The position numbers and the translations under genes were made by a program. From assembly GCA_029550925.1 (NCBI GenBank), contig JAKPGL010000076.1, forward strand, positions 1-60,918: a DNA stretch of 60,918 bases, read 5' to 3'. This DNA comes from Planctomycetota bacterium (GTDB taxonomy: Bacteria > Planctomycetota > Planctomycetia > Pirellulales > Thermoguttaceae). The first letter of the stretch is position 1. Every line of letters begins with the position of its first letter. Shown here in pieces: positions 27,042 through 37,390 of the stretch. Below the pieces are notes generated by a model. The model had not been told where the DNA came from. It was given only the letters and a program-made list of their open reading frames with translations, and made no database searches.

Positions 27042-30000
27042 TTAGCCCGCTTCTGCGGTAAAAATCCGGTCAAAGCGGGCCCGGGTTTCTCGCCGGAATT
27101 CCTCCAGTCGGACCAATAGTTCTCCGGACGAGGGCAACCCCATCAGATGGGCCAGTTTGATCAGTTCCTTGGGATCGTCGGACAAGGTGGTTCGTCGTGT
27201 AGCCGACAAAAGTCGAACTTTCAACTGCATGGTCCGAAGGAACCGATAACTTCGCGTAAAAAAGCCGAAGTCTTCGTCGGCCAGATGGCCTGCTTGGTGC
27301 AAGGCAGCCAGAGCTTCCAGGGTGTTGGGGATTCGGAGTCTGGGATCGCGTCGGCCATGTTTGAGTTGGAGCATTTGGATCAAGAATTCGATGTCCATCA
27401 GGCCGCCGCGGGCGCGTTTGATGTCCGAATCCGGCGCCGACTGCTCGATCCGAGCACGCATCTGACGAATTTCCAGGGCATCTTTTTTTTGCCAGGGCGG
27501 ATCGAAGACCGCGTGGGCCACCGTTTGCAGGACAAGGGGTTCCACCCGTTCATTGCCATAGACGATCCTGGCTCGGCAGAGGGCTTGGCGTTCCCACAAT
27601 TCCGCTTGGCCTTCTCGATAGTACCGCAAGAATTCGTCCAGGCTACAGGCCAACGTGCCGCTCCGCCCGGTGGGCCGAAGCCGAGGGTCCATCTCGTAAA
27701 GTCGTCCATAAGGTCCCGAGGCGGTGGTGGTTTGGATAATGCGGCGAACCAGTTCGGAGAAGAAGTGCTGATTGGAAGTTTTTTCTCGTTTGCCGGGCGG
27801 CGGTTGGGTTTGGCCTTCCGCCTCGTAGAGAAAGATGACATCCAGATCGCTGGAGTAGCTCATTTCGCGGCCGCCGAGTTTACCGAGTCCCAGCACAACC
27901 AATTCGCACTCTTGGCCGGCCCGCCGACCTTGGCCGACCATCGGTCGGCCCCATTGGGCCGCCAGCTTCTTCCACTCCCGTAGGATGACTTGTTCGAGGC
28001 ACGTTTCGGCGATTTCGGTCAGTGCACGGACCGTATGTTGGATGTCCTCTTTGCCCAGCAGATCCCGAACGCCTACGCGGAGATGTTGTTCGTTTTTGAA
28101 GCTGTGGAGGATCGGTTCGAGGTCTTCGGCGCCGTGGCAGAGTTCGGCCAGGGTGTGGCGGAGGAAATCCCGCCGGGGCAATTTGTCCAACACCAGACTA
28201 TCCATCAGTCCGTCGATCATCCCCGGCTGACTGGTCAAAATCCCCGCCAGGTACGGACTATACGCGCAGAGCCGGACGAATAGTTGCAACGTGGGCGGAT
28301 TGAAACTAAATAGCTCCCACAGCACCGCCTTACCGCCCAGCGAGTCGCTCACCTGACTTAATTGCACCAGCGTGGAATCCGGGTCCGGCGTGGCGGCGAT
28401 TTCTTCCAGCAGTTTAGGAGCAATGGCGGCCAAAAAATGTCGGCATCGGCGCGTGGAAAGAAAAGGCGCTTTCTCCTCAGCCAGGCCCATCAGGTTCCGA
28501 TACGCCTGTTTGACATCCCGAAAAGGATATTTGCCCAAGACTTCCTGAATCCGTTGATCGGGCGGGTCGGGGTCCAACACCAAATCCGCTTCGTTTTCCG
28601 CGGACGACTGGTCGGGGAATGCGTCATGGAGCAAGTGGTCCAGGATGCGGCGATTCAGGTCGGTGCGGGTTTGGTAGTCCTGTTGGAAGTCGGCCAGAGC
28701 GTCGTTGGACGGGCTGTCGGCGTAGCCAAGCCGAAGAGCAAGTTTCCGGAGTTCCACCGGCGTTTCCGGCATGGTATGGGTCTGCAAGTCGAACATCACC
28801 TGGAGGCGATGTTCGATCCGGCGCAAGAAGGTATAGTTTTCTTCGAGGATGGCGCGTTCCTGATCGCTCAGGCAACCGGCGGCCGCTAGTTGCCGGATGG
28901 CTTCCAGGGTGTTGCCGGTGCGCACCTGCGGCAATTCGGCGCCGTTGAGCAATTGGAGGAACTGGATGACAAACTCGATGTCCCGGATGCCGCCGCGCCC
29001 GGTCTTGACGTTTCGCTGGTCCGCCCCTTCCAAGTGCGCCCGCTGTTCGATCCGACGTTTCAGGGCCTTAATGCCGGTAATATCCGCCCGGCTGAGATAC
29101 CTTCGGTAAATCCACGGTTGGAGTCGGTCTAAGAATTCCCGACCTAGGTCAATGTCGCCGGCTGCGGGACGGGCTTTGATATACGCCTGACGTTCCCAGG
29201 TGCGGCCGCGAGTTTCATAATAGGCCCACGCGCTAGGGCAACTGGCCGCCATCGGTCCGTAACGCCCTTCCGGTCGGAGTCGCAGATCGACCCGATAGGG
29301 AGCGCCCAGTTCCGTCGGCGCGGTCAGGATGTGTACTATTTCCTGGGCCAAACGCTCGAAAAACTCCCGATTGCTGAGCGGGGTAGGGCCATCGGTCTGT
29401 CCCTCCTCGTCGTAGAGGAACACCAGATCAATATCGCTGGAATAATTCAGTTCATTGCCGCCCAACTTTCCCAGAGCCAAGACGACAAAGCGTGCTCGGC
29501 GTCCTTGAGGCGTCAGGGGCCAGCCCCATCGCTGCCCCAATTTGCGCCAAGCCGACCGCAACGCCCCTTCGACCATCGCATCGGCCAGATACGAAAGCTG
29601 CAAGGTAACCGTCTGCAAAGTCTGTTGCCGGATAATGTCCCCGTAGGCAATCCGCAGGATTTCCCGCCGTTTGAATCGCCGCAACGTGCGCAATACGGCC
29701 GCTTCGTGCTCCAGCACCGAGACCTCCGCGGTCAATTCCTCGATCAGCTCCTCCCGACTTACGGGTTGCCCCTCCGTCAGACGCAACAGATCGAAACTCT
29801 CCGGATCGCTGATCAAAAGATCGCTGAAGTGCTGACTGCTGGAGAATAGCTGGAGCAGAGGCGGCATGGCTTCCGGGTCCCGCTCGAACAATCCGCCCAT
29901 CGAAAGCGGATTTCGCGCCCGGGCCACAAAACAAGCGAAGTTCCTCAGCGCCATATCAGGATCGGCGCATTGGGGCAGATGCTCGGCCAATTGGTTCCAC

Positions 30001-30155
30001 AGGATCGCCGCCAGGTCCACGGTCAATCCCGAACGGGCAATCTGCAACAACTCCTCCTGCGCCCGCCGGGGATCGCTCAGGCCCCAGCGTTTCAAATACC
30101 TAACGGCTCGTTCCGGTTCCGATAAAATCGCTGTGAGCTCGGAAATAGGCCTCAT
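27042..30155 (-). CDS. glnE: Bifunctional glutamine synthetase adenylyltransferase/adenylyl-removing enzyme
   Basis: 1037 residues; regulates glutamine synthetase by adding or removing AMP on a tyrosine in response to nitrogen status via PII. Both nucleotidyltransferase domains are present: GKLGGNELNYSSDIDLVFLY near residue 235 (N-terminal, removing activity in the known enzymes) and GKLGGREMSYSSDLDVIFLY near residue 760 (C-terminal, adenylylating). Both GSxxDxD-type Asp pairs are intact. Length is slightly above the ~950 of E. coli GlnE. Neither glnA nor glnB is in the window. The start is 61 bases after the DUF1570 gene's stop on the same strand, so they may share a transcript. Confidence 0.95.
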   Translation of the reverse strand: MRPISELTAILSEPERAVRYLKRWGLSDPRRAQEELLQIARSGLTVDLAAILWNQLAEHLPQCADPDMALRNFACFVARARNPLSMGGLFERDPEAMPPLLQLFSSSQHFSDLLISDPESFDLLRLTEGQPVSREELIEELTAEVSVLEHEAAVLRTLRRFKRREILRIAYGDIIRQQTLQTVTLQLSYLADAMVEGALRSAWRKLGQRWGWPLTPQGRRARFVVLALGKLGGNELNYSSDIDLVFLYDEEGQTDGPTPLSNREFFERLAQEIVHILTAPTELGAPYRVDLRLRPEGRYGPMAASCPSAWAYYETRGRTWERQAYIKARPAAGDIDLGREFLDRLQPWIYRRYLSRADITGIKALKRRIEQRAHLEGADQRNVKTGRGGIRDIEFVIQFLQLLNGAELPQVRTGNTLEAIRQLAAAGCLSDQERAILEENYTFLRRIEHRLQVMFDLQTHTMPETPVELRKLALRLGYADSPSNDALADFQQDYQTRTDLNRRILDHLLHDAFPDQSSAENEADLVLDPDPPDQRIQEVLGKYPFRDVKQAYRNLMGLAEEKAPFLSTRRCRHFLAAIAPKLLEEIAATPDPDSTLVQLSQVSDSLGGKAVLWELFSFNPPTLQLFVRLCAYSPYLAGILTSQPGMIDGLMDSLVLDKLPRRDFLRHTLAELCHGAEDLEPILHSFKNEQHLRVGVRDLLGKEDIQHTVRALTEIAETCLEQVILREWKKLAAQWGRPMVGQGRRAGQECELVVLGLGKLGGREMSYSSDLDVIFLYEAEGQTQPPPGKREKTSNQHFFSELVRRIIQTTTASGPYGRLYEMDPRLRPTGRSGTLACSLDEFLRYYREGQAELWERQALCRARIVYGNERVEPLVLQTVAHAVFDPPWQKKDALEIRQMRARIEQSAPDSDIKRARGGLMDIEFLIQMLQLKHGRRDPRLRIPNTLEALAALHQAGHLADEDFGFFTRSYRFLRTMQLKVRLLSATRRTTLSDDPKELIKLAHLMGLPSSGELLVRLEEFRRETRARFDRIFTAEAG

Positions 30156-30216
30156 TTCCGTCGTCTCCAGGCCGACCTAACACTCGCCCGGGTTTCCACG
30201 CCGCCGAGCGCTCCGG

Positions 30217-31914
30217 TTACAAACTCCGGAGAAAGTTTTGCCAGTCCCGTTCCCATTCTTCCACGTTCTTTCCGACCAGGCGGCGAAATCGTTCCCCGGC
30301 AGGCAACGCCTGGCTGGCAGGACTCAGATAGGACTCCAATCCTTCGAGACGGAGTCGTCCCGTTTGACACAAATAATAGACGCCCGCCCATGCATACGCA
30401 TAATACCGATTCGGGGCGGCCGAAGTTTGCCCCGGGGTTTGGAGGAATTCCGCCGGCCCTGCCTCCAGAAGTTGGCCGAGAGACATCGTTTGTCCTCGGC
30501 GTCGATCCAGGCGGATCGCCGTCGCCGCCTCCTCGCTCGGAGCGTCGATGCGCAGGGTATCCGCCTCCAGGACGCCTTCCTGAAACAGCATGGCCAATCC
30601 TTCCTGAAGCCACAGCGGCGTTTGGTACTCCTTGCTGGGGAAAAGGTAATTTTCCATATATGCATGAAAGGCTTCGTGATAAAGTTGTCGGAGGGTCTGT
30701 TGCATGATCTTGGAGAACAATTCGGCGTTTTTTCGATCCACCCGTTGGATTTCGTTCATTTTTTGCGAGATTTGGTTCTCCAAGAGGGCTCGTTCTCGTT
30801 GGAGGGTTTTGGCGGCTTCCTGGCGAGGGACTCCTTCCTGCCGAAGTTTTCGGCCCAGCTCTTCTAGTTTTTTCGCCGCCTGGCGTCGAAGCTGGCTCAA
30901 TTCCTGACGAAGCCGGCCGTGTTCCTGGTTCAGTTGATTTAGTTGGGCGGCGAATTGGCCCAGATCGGCCCCCGCAAGCACCCAATTCTCTTTGGGTAAA
31001 AAGACCGCGGGGTTCGCTAACCGAACGTCATATCGCCGCAGCGCGTCCTCATACTCCATCCGAGAAGAAAATATCCTGATCCGCAGCGCCCGTGGACGCT
31101 CCCTTCGAGGGGGCAACAATTGCCGATACGCCGAAAACACCTGCTCCAGCCGAACCACCACGCGCCGCGTGATCTCCTCCGGAAGGTCCGTCTCCAACTG
31201 GAACCATCGGCCAGAATAGGAAAAGGTGGTAATACTATTTTGAATACGTTTGTCTAAGCCGATGGCTTCCATTTGAGCCGCCTCGATCTGCGCACGAAAG
31301 GCCAGCGCCGCCGTCCGCTCTTGAAGCTGCTCCCGTTCCGACTCCGGAAGCCGAACCATTCCCGCCACTGCCGACCGCTCAATAGGCCGAACCACCAGAG
31401 ACGCTGGTCGGCCCGGACGCCGCTTGATCTCCACCAGATGCACCCATTGCTCATCCACCGATTCGATCAAGCCGAACCGACTTTCCCCGTTGGTTAGGTC
31501 CACCCGTTCCATCGGCCAGGCGCCGTCCGGCCAAGGGGCGCCGTCTGTTTCTGTCGGCGAAGGACCGAGCCGATCTCCCGAAGCCCCACCCGACGAAGTA
31601 CGTTCCGAACCTCCCTTTGCCGCAGCGGTAGGAGCAGGCGCCATCGACGCCCCTTTGACCTGGCGACTGTTCCCATCGCTGAGGATCGGCCCGGCAATCG
31701 CCCCGATCAGAACCAGCCAAACCACGGCCTGCGTCCAGCCCCCCCACGAGAACCTCGCTCCGCTGGCGGCAGCCGCAGGGCGTCGGCGTCCTCGCTCCAA
31801 CCGAGGAAAACTCCACTTCCAAAGGAGTTGCCCGCCCCCCAGGCTAACCTTGGGGTATAGACCTCCCTGCCCATTGTCTGGAGAAATCTCTGGCCGACCC
31901 ACCATGCGGAACAT
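30217..31914 (-). CDS. DUF1570-like membrane-anchored putative metalloprotease
   Basis: 565 residues with an uncleaved-looking hydrophobic segment at about 59-77, a linker, a coiled-coil region (about 325-390), then a zinc-metallopeptidase-like centre: HEAFH at residues 413-417 followed by WLQEGLAMLF, whose Glu would be the third zinc ligand (gluzincin arrangement HExxH...E). The family (DUF1570) is especially common in planctomycetes. An extracytoplasmic peptidase role is inferred from the anchor and the motif. AGGAG sits 5 bases before the ATG. It lies upstream of glnE on the same strand, a surprising pairing that may only reflect proximity. Confidence 0.75.
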   Translation of the reverse strand: MFRMVGRPEISPDNGQGGLYPKVSLGGGQLLWKWSFPRLERGRRRPAAAASGARFSWGGWTQAVVWLVLIGAIAGPILSDGNSRQVKGASMAPAPTAAAKGGSERTSSGGASGDRLGPSPTETDGAPWPDGAWPMERVDLTNGESRFGLIESVDEQWVHLVEIKRRPGRPASLVVRPIERSAVAGMVRLPESEREQLQERTAALAFRAQIEAAQMEAIGLDKRIQNSITTFSYSGRWFQLETDLPEEITRRVVVRLEQVFSAYRQLLPPRRERPRALRIRIFSSRMEYEDALRRYDVRLANPAVFLPKENWVLAGADLGQFAAQLNQLNQEHGRLRQELSQLRRQAAKKLEELGRKLRQEGVPRQEAAKTLQRERALLENQISQKMNEIQRVDRKNAELFSKIMQQTLRQLYHEAFHAYMENYLFPSKEYQTPLWLQEGLAMLFQEGVLEADTLRIDAPSEEAATAIRLDRRRGQTMSLGQLLEAGPAEFLQTPGQTSAAPNRYYAYAWAGVYYLCQTGRLRLEGLESYLSPASQALPAGERFRRLVGKNVEEWERDWQNFLRSL

Positions 31915-32251
31915 AACATCTCCTGCTCCGGGGGAGATGCGAGTTTAAAATGTTACGAGAAGTTTTTTCCCGATGTCAGACGGTTGGTTACTTGGTTCCT
32001 AATGGAATTGTACCTTCCTGCAAGCCGACTGCCTACAGCGAACAAAGGGTTTCCATCTGGCGCCGGTCTTGAGTGAGTTTTTGTAGGCCCTCCCAAGCGT
32101 TGGCAGAATCCGCCTTTTGTGGGGCTAGACCCGCTCGGTGGGAACCGATAGGATAAACCTTAGGCGTTTGCTTGGCAGGTTTGTCCACCCGGAAGGGGGG
32201 CGGCCGTTATCCGTAGAACAGGAACTCCATCGACCTTGACGGCTTTTTCCA
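31915..32251. other. Divergent promoter region between DUF1570 and moxR genes
   Basis: 337 bases between divergent genes; nothing beyond ordinary sequence was recognised. Promoters for both transcripts should be here, but no confident boxes can be assigned. Confidence 0.35.
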
Positions 32252-33376
32252 ATGTCCACGAGTGGAACCCCATCGAGGCCCATGTCGGCGCCGCAGCAAT
32301 CCGTCCGCTCCTTGCCGCCTGAACGGTCCCAATCGGCCGGTTCTGGGCCGAGCAAGTCTGGGGATCCGCTTCGGTTGGTTAGCGAGAGTCCCGCTCCCTA
32401 CGAGGAGCAGTCTCTTGCCGGCGGAGGTGCGACTCCGTCGGAAGAACTGATCGGTTGGGTGGCCCGCCTGGAGGCCAACATCAATCAGGTGGTCCTAGGC
32501 AAGCCGGACACAGTGCGCTTGTGCGTCCTGGCCTTGCTGGCCGGCGAACATCTGTTGTTGGAGGATGTGCCGGGAGTGGGCAAAACCCTGTTGGGCAAGG
32601 CCCTGGCCCGCAGCGTTTCGGGCGTCTTCCGCCGGATTCAGTTTACGCCAGACCTTTTGCCGGCCGACATAACCGGCAGCAACCTCTATGAGTCCCACAC
32701 CGGCACGTTTCGCTTTTGTGAAGGCCCGGTGTTTGCCAATATCCTGCTGGCCGACGAAATCAACCGCACGACCCCCCGCACACAAAGTGCGCTGTTGGAA
32801 GCGATGAGCGAACGGCAAGTGTCGGTCGATGGACAAAGTTATCCATTGCCCCAGCCCTTCCTGGTCATCGCCACCCAAAACCCGATGGAGTTTGAAGGCA
32901 CCTATCCGTTGCCGGAAAGCCAGATGGATCGGTTTTTGATCCGCATTTCTGTCGGGTATCCCGGCCGGGAGGAACAATTGGAGGTGCTGCAAACCCACCG
33001 CCAAGGTGAACCGGTCGATCAGCTCCAGCCGGTGTTGACCTGCCAACAGGTGTTCCAGTTGCAGGCCGCCGTTCGCCAAGTCCATGTGGAAGATTCGGTA
33101 GCCCATTATTTGTTGGACATCGTCGAGGCCACCCGGCAGTGCGAAGAACTCTTTGTGGGGGTGAGTATGCGGGGGGTGTTGGCCTACTATCGGGCTTGCC
33201 AGGCGTTGGCCTTTCTGGAAGGCAGAGGATATGTCGTCCCCGACGATGTGAAGCGTTTGGCCGTCCCCGTGTTGGCCCATCGGGTGATCCCCAAAGGGTA
33301 TCTCCACGGAGGCCAACGCTCAGCCGTCGAAGCCCTTATCCAACGTCTGGTCGAGGAAACACCCACGCCGACATAA
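32252..33376 (+). CDS. MoxR-family AAA+ ATPase
   Basis: 374 residues. After a ~65-residue disordered Pro/Ser-rich N-terminus come Walker A (EDVPGVGKT), the FTPDLLPADITGSNLY signature of MoxR proteins, Walker B (ILLADEINRTTPRTQSALLEAM), sensor 1 (VIATQNPMEFEGTYPLPE) and the helical lid. MoxR ATPases act as chaperones for assembling or activating partner complexes and are usually encoded beside DUF58 and transglutaminase-domain membrane proteins, exactly as here. The first ATG gives an unusually long N-terminus; ATG codons further in (MSAPQQ) are alternatives. Confidence 0.92.
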   Translation: MSTSGTPSRPMSAPQQSVRSLPPERSQSAGSGPSKSGDPLRLVSESPAPYEEQSLAGGGATPSEELIGWVARLEANINQVVLGKPDTVRLCVLALLAGEHLLLEDVPGVGKTLLGKALARSVSGVFRRIQFTPDLLPADITGSNLYESHTGTFRFCEGPVFANILLADEINRTTPRTQSALLEAMSERQVSVDGQSYPLPQPFLVIATQNPMEFEGTYPLPESQMDRFLIRISVGYPGREEQLEVLQTHRQGEPVDQLQPVLTCQQVFQLQAAVRQVHVEDSVAHYLLDIVEATRQCEELFVGVSMRGVLAYYRACQALAFLEGRGYVVPDDVKRLAVPVLAHRVIPKGYLHGGQRSAVEALIQRLVEETPTPT

Positions 33377-33494
33377 CCTTCGGAGCAACCGAGGAGGGGA
33401 TCCTTCCTATTCTGGGTAAGTCGCCGCGTCTGGTCCAAGACCGTTCTCCCCCTGCTGCTCTTGGCCGCGGGAAGAGGAATCGAAAACGGAAACG

Positions 33495-34679
33495 ATGTTC
33501 GGTCGAAAACAATCTCCCGTGCAGACCAGTTGGTGTTGGGAAGGCTTGGCCTATTTGGCGGTAGTTATCGCCATCTTGGCCGGCGCCTTGGTCCGGGAGA
33601 TCAATCTGCTTTTCATGGCGGCGGGGCTGATGGCTGGGCCGTTGCTTTGGAGTTGGTGGTGGGGCAGGGGGTTGCTGCGCCATGTTACGGTCCGTCGTCG
33701 GTTACCCCGCTCGGTATGCGCCGGGGACCTGTTGGTGGTCGAACTGGAACTGGCCAATCACCGTTCTCGAGGCGGTTGTTGGGCCTTGGTGGTCGAAGAG
33801 AGTTTCTCCCACGAAAAGGACCGGCAGGCGTGTTCCTCGGCAAAAATCTACATTCCTTTTCTGCCGGCCGGCGGCCGACAGACGGCCAGTTACCGAGGGC
33901 GATTGACAGAGCGGGGGCGATACCAGATGGCACCGGTGCGACTGAGCACCCGATTTCCTTTCGGGTTGTTCCGGCACTCCATCCAACTGGGGCAGACGGA
34001 GCAGTTGGTGGTCTATCCACGGATAGGTCGTCTGACCCAACGGTGGACGGCTCGCCAGCAGCAGGCTTTCGAAGGCGCCCAACGCCGTGAGCAACACAGC
34101 GGCCGAGCAGAAGGAGATTTTTACGGAGTCCGCCCCTGGCGCACCGGCGACAGCCAGCGGTGGATCCACTGGCGCGCTTCCGCTCGCCATCAATCCCTGG
34201 TGGTTCGCCAATTTGAACAGTATCGGAATCGGGACTTGGCCGTTCTGTTGGACCTCTGGCAACCTACGGAGTCCGGTCCTCAAGACCAAGAACATGTCGA
34301 ATGGGCGGTCAGTTTCGCTGCCGCCCTTATCGCGCAGGCGTGCCGAAAAGGCGTGAACCGACTGGGCCTGGCGATTGTCGGTCAACAGGGGGTTTGGCTG
34401 ACCGGGCCTGCTTCCACCGGACTTTTGGACGACGCCCTGGAGCATCTGGCCCTGGCCCAGCCGTCCGCCGAGGATTCCCTTTCCAAGGTTTTGGACCCCT
34501 TGGCCCAAACTTTCCGCAAAGGCGCAGAGATCGTGGTGATCCGCGCCTATCCCGCCGGGCCGACAGAGACCTCTTTGCCGGAACGAAAACCCCAACTTCT
34601 CCGACGCCTGGCGGGCGCCCAAATCTTGTGGGTCGATGTTACCGATCCTCAATTTACAGACTATTTCTTGCCCCCGTAG
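33495..34679 (+). CDS. DUF58-domain membrane protein
   Basis: 394 residues: two N-terminal transmembrane helices (about 17-34 and 38-54), a beta-rich domain, then the DUF58 core with its hallmark GDFYGVRPWRTGDSQRWIHWRASARH at about 207-232 and a following von Willebrand A-like fold (LAVLLDLWQP). Partner of the MoxR ATPase 118 bases upstream; the transglutaminase gene begins 40 bases downstream. Known role of the set: poorly defined envelope functions. The ATG follows AGAGGAA at about 12 bases. Confidence 0.9.
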   Translation: MFGRKQSPVQTSWCWEGLAYLAVVIAILAGALVREINLLFMAAGLMAGPLLWSWWWGRGLLRHVTVRRRLPRSVCAGDLLVVELELANHRSRGGCWALVVEESFSHEKDRQACSSAKIYIPFLPAGGRQTASYRGRLTERGRYQMAPVRLSTRFPFGLFRHSIQLGQTEQLVVYPRIGRLTQRWTARQQQAFEGAQRREQHSGRAEGDFYGVRPWRTGDSQRWIHWRASARHQSLVVRQFEQYRNRDLAVLLDLWQPTESGPQDQEHVEWAVSFAAALIAQACRKGVNRLGLAIVGQQGVWLTGPASTGLLDDALEHLALAQPSAEDSLSKVLDPLAQTFRKGAEIVVIRAYPAGPTETSLPERKPQLLRRLAGAQILWVDVTDPQFTDYFLPP

Positions 34680-34719
34680 GACGACGGCTCCTATCTATCG
34701 GAGAGACGAGAAAGCCTCT

Positions 34720-37341
34720 ATGGACGCAATCGCCCTGGCAAAAAAACGCGGTCAGCGCTTGTTGCAGGTTCTCATTGGGGGCCTGGCGGCTCTGGCAACG
34801 CTCATGTTGGGACTGGGCCAGGGCGATCTCTTGATGCCGCTAGGAATGACCCTGGCCGTGGTCGTCTCGCTTTGGTTGACCGACATTACGGGCTACTTCC
34901 AGTTGCCTCGAACCGCCGCCAATCTGATCGCACTGGGCGCGGTCCTATGGATTCTAAAAGACCTTCGCCAATGGTTCGGCGTCGGCCAGGTGCTGGTCAT
35001 CGCCAAATTGCTGGTCTATTTGCAGGCGATCCTCCTGTTTCAGCGAAAGGACGCCCGCGCCTACTGGCAACTGGCCATGATCAGTCTGTTGCAGGTGGTC
35101 GTGGCCGCCGCCTTTCAGCAAGGCGTGCTCTTCGGCCTCCTGCTGATGATCTACTTTCTGTTGGCCCTATGGACGATGATCCTCTTTTTCCTCTATCGGG
35201 AATGGGAACAGTACGACCGCTCCGGAGGAATGTCCCTTTGGGCTCGGCAAGTTTGGCGGCGGTTAGAAACATTTCCGCCGTTAAAAAAATTGCTCCGTGC
35301 GTTTTCATCGCAGAGGGCGCCCTCCGGGGCTGTCGCAGCCGGGGATGGTTCGACGGCTCAGGCCGACCACTCCGCATCGCTCTCCGAAGACACGCCTCAG
35401 TCGCCGTCTGTTTCCCGGCCCGTGGTAGTTCGGCGTTGGCCTCTTGCCGGTCAACCCTCCACCCTCCAAGGCGGCGTGGCGCCTACTGCCGCCGGCCTGG
35501 GTTGGTCCATGGCCGGGCCGATCGCCAAAATCGCCTTGGCCACCTGGACTCTGACGCTGCTGTTGTTTTTCGTCATCCCACGCACCGGCGCAGGTTCCTG
35601 GCGAGGCGTCGCTTTCTCGCTGCGGAGCGCCGTCGGTTTTACCGATCAAGTTACCCTCGGCGAACTGGGCCGAATCATCCAAAAAAACGACGAAGTCCTC
35701 CGCATTCGCTTTTCCGACTCGGAGGGTCTGCCCTATTTCGTGGATGGGCCGCTCTATTTGCGAGGCGCTTTGCTCCATCACTATCAAGACGGCCAGTGGC
35801 GATTCGCGCGGTATCCAAGGCCCCCTTTAGCGGCGCCGTTACGGATGTATCCTTTGCCTCCCTATCGGCCGCTTATCCGGCAACAGATCACCATCGAACC
35901 GATGGATCGTCAGGAACTGTTTTGTCTGTGGCCTTTCGCCGCCGTAGAATCCGATCCGTCGCTGTTTGTCGATGTGGTCCGCCATCGGCTTTTAAGGCCG
36001 GAGGAAGTCTGTCGAGAACGTTTTTCCTATACCCTATGGACCACCGCATTGGAACAGGGCGTTCAGGACCCTCTCAATCCCGCCCCGTTTCCCCAGGACA
36101 TCCAAGAGCTTCTCCAATTGCCGCGCCGCGAGGGCCAAATCGCCGTCCCTTCGTTGAAAGCCCTTGCCCAGCAATGGGTCCAACAGGCAGGTCTCCCCCC
36201 GGAAAACCGGATGAACATAGCCCGACTGCTCGAAGCCCGACTGAAATTCTCCGGTCGATTTAAGTACAGCCTCCAAGGCCAACCCCGCAATCCCGAGCTG
36301 GACCCTGTCGAAGACTTCCTCACCGAGCACCCGGCAGGCCATTGTGAATACTTCGCCACCGCCTTGGCCCTGATGCTCCGAAGTGTGGGCATCCCTAGCC
36401 GGGTGGTCGTCGGCTATCTGTGCGACGAATGGAATCCCGCCGGGCAGTTTTTCCAAGTCCGGCAATGGCACGCCCATATGTGGGTCGAAGCCTACTTGGA
36501 ACGCCGGCATCTGCCCGATTTCCTGACCACGGGGCCGCACCGTTCCGTATGGGCCTCCGGGGCCTGGCTTCGGCTGGACCCCACGCCGCAGGCCGATCCT
36601 CTTCAAGATCAGCCCTTCTATATGCGATGGCTATACAAGGTTCATACCGTCTGGGCCAACTACGTGTTGGAATTGGACCGATTCCGCCAAACCGAGACCA
36701 TTTACAAACCGATCCAGGAGGCCCTCCGCACCATAGCCGACCGAGTCCAAGACCCTGCCTGGTGGGCGGGGTTGGTTTCTGAAGCCTGGCAATGGCTCCA
36801 GCGTTTTTTCGCCGAATGGCGCCGCAGCGGCTGGTTCAGTTGGCAGGGGTTCGTCGTCAGCTTTTTGTTGGGGTTGGTGTTGGGCGGCCTGATCCTGCTG
36901 CTCCAAAAGCTGAACCGTCGTCTTCGGCAACAGGTCGCCGAGAAACACGCCTCCCGTCAAGGCCGACGGATCGTCGAGTTCTACCAGCGGATGGAAACTC
37001 TGTTCCAGGCCCACGGGTTGCGTCGATTGCCCGGCCAAACCCCGCTGGAGTTTGCTCTCCAGGCAGGGGCGGTTTTGGCCGACCGACTCCAAGCCCCCCA
37101 ATGGCGTCCCTTGCCCGTCCTGGTGGTCGATGCCTTTTACCGGGTCCGTTTCGGCGCCCAGGAGCTAGACGCCGTCCAGACCCAACAGGTAGAACATACC
37201 TTAGACCGCCTGAAAAAAGCCCTTGCCGACTACAGAGCCTCTGCCGCTGGCAAAAACCTCCTGAACGTTTGGCGAGAAAAAATCGGCGCCGTCTTTCGCA
37301 AATCTGCTGAAAAGGACCAATTCCCAGCCCAAAACCCCTGA
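34720..37341 (+). CDS. TgpA-like membrane transglutaminase
   Basis: 873 residues from the ATG at 34720, preceded by GGAGAGACGAG. It has about six N-terminal transmembrane helices, a large periplasmic domain with a transglutaminase core, one further helix (about 715-735) and a cytoplasmic DUF4129-like tail. The catalytic triad is visible: Cys542 in GHCEYFA, His586 in WHAHMWVEAY, and Asp in WLRLDPTP. Between helices there is an extra Ser/Pro-rich insertion (about 200-260). It completes the MoxR-DUF58-TgpA set and is probably co-transcribed with it. Substrates unknown. Confidence 0.9.
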   Translation: MDAIALAKKRGQRLLQVLIGGLAALATLMLGLGQGDLLMPLGMTLAVVVSLWLTDITGYFQLPRTAANLIALGAVLWILKDLRQWFGVGQVLVIAKLLVYLQAILLFQRKDARAYWQLAMISLLQVVVAAAFQQGVLFGLLLMIYFLLALWTMILFFLYREWEQYDRSGGMSLWARQVWRRLETFPPLKKLLRAFSSQRAPSGAVAAGDGSTAQADHSASLSEDTPQSPSVSRPVVVRRWPLAGQPSTLQGGVAPTAAGLGWSMAGPIAKIALATWTLTLLLFFVIPRTGAGSWRGVAFSLRSAVGFTDQVTLGELGRIIQKNDEVLRIRFSDSEGLPYFVDGPLYLRGALLHHYQDGQWRFARYPRPPLAAPLRMYPLPPYRPLIRQQITIEPMDRQELFCLWPFAAVESDPSLFVDVVRHRLLRPEEVCRERFSYTLWTTALEQGVQDPLNPAPFPQDIQELLQLPRREGQIAVPSLKALAQQWVQQAGLPPENRMNIARLLEARLKFSGRFKYSLQGQPRNPELDPVEDFLTEHPAGHCEYFATALALMLRSVGIPSRVVVGYLCDEWNPAGQFFQVRQWHAHMWVEAYLERRHLPDFLTTGPHRSVWASGAWLRLDPTPQADPLQDQPFYMRWLYKVHTVWANYVLELDRFRQTETIYKPIQEALRTIADRVQDPAWWAGLVSEAWQWLQRFFAEWRRSGWFSWQGFVVSFLLGLVLGGLILLLQKLNRRLRQQVAEKHASRQGRRIVEFYQRMETLFQAHGLRRLPGQTPLEFALQAGAVLADRLQAPQWRPLPVLVVDAFYRVRFGAQELDAVQTQQVEHTLDRLKKALADYRASAAGKNLLNVWREKIGAVFRKSAEKDQFPAQNP

Positions 37342-37390
37342 ACCAATTCAAACCCCTGCACCAAAAAAACTACCCAAGGAGCCGTCTCCC

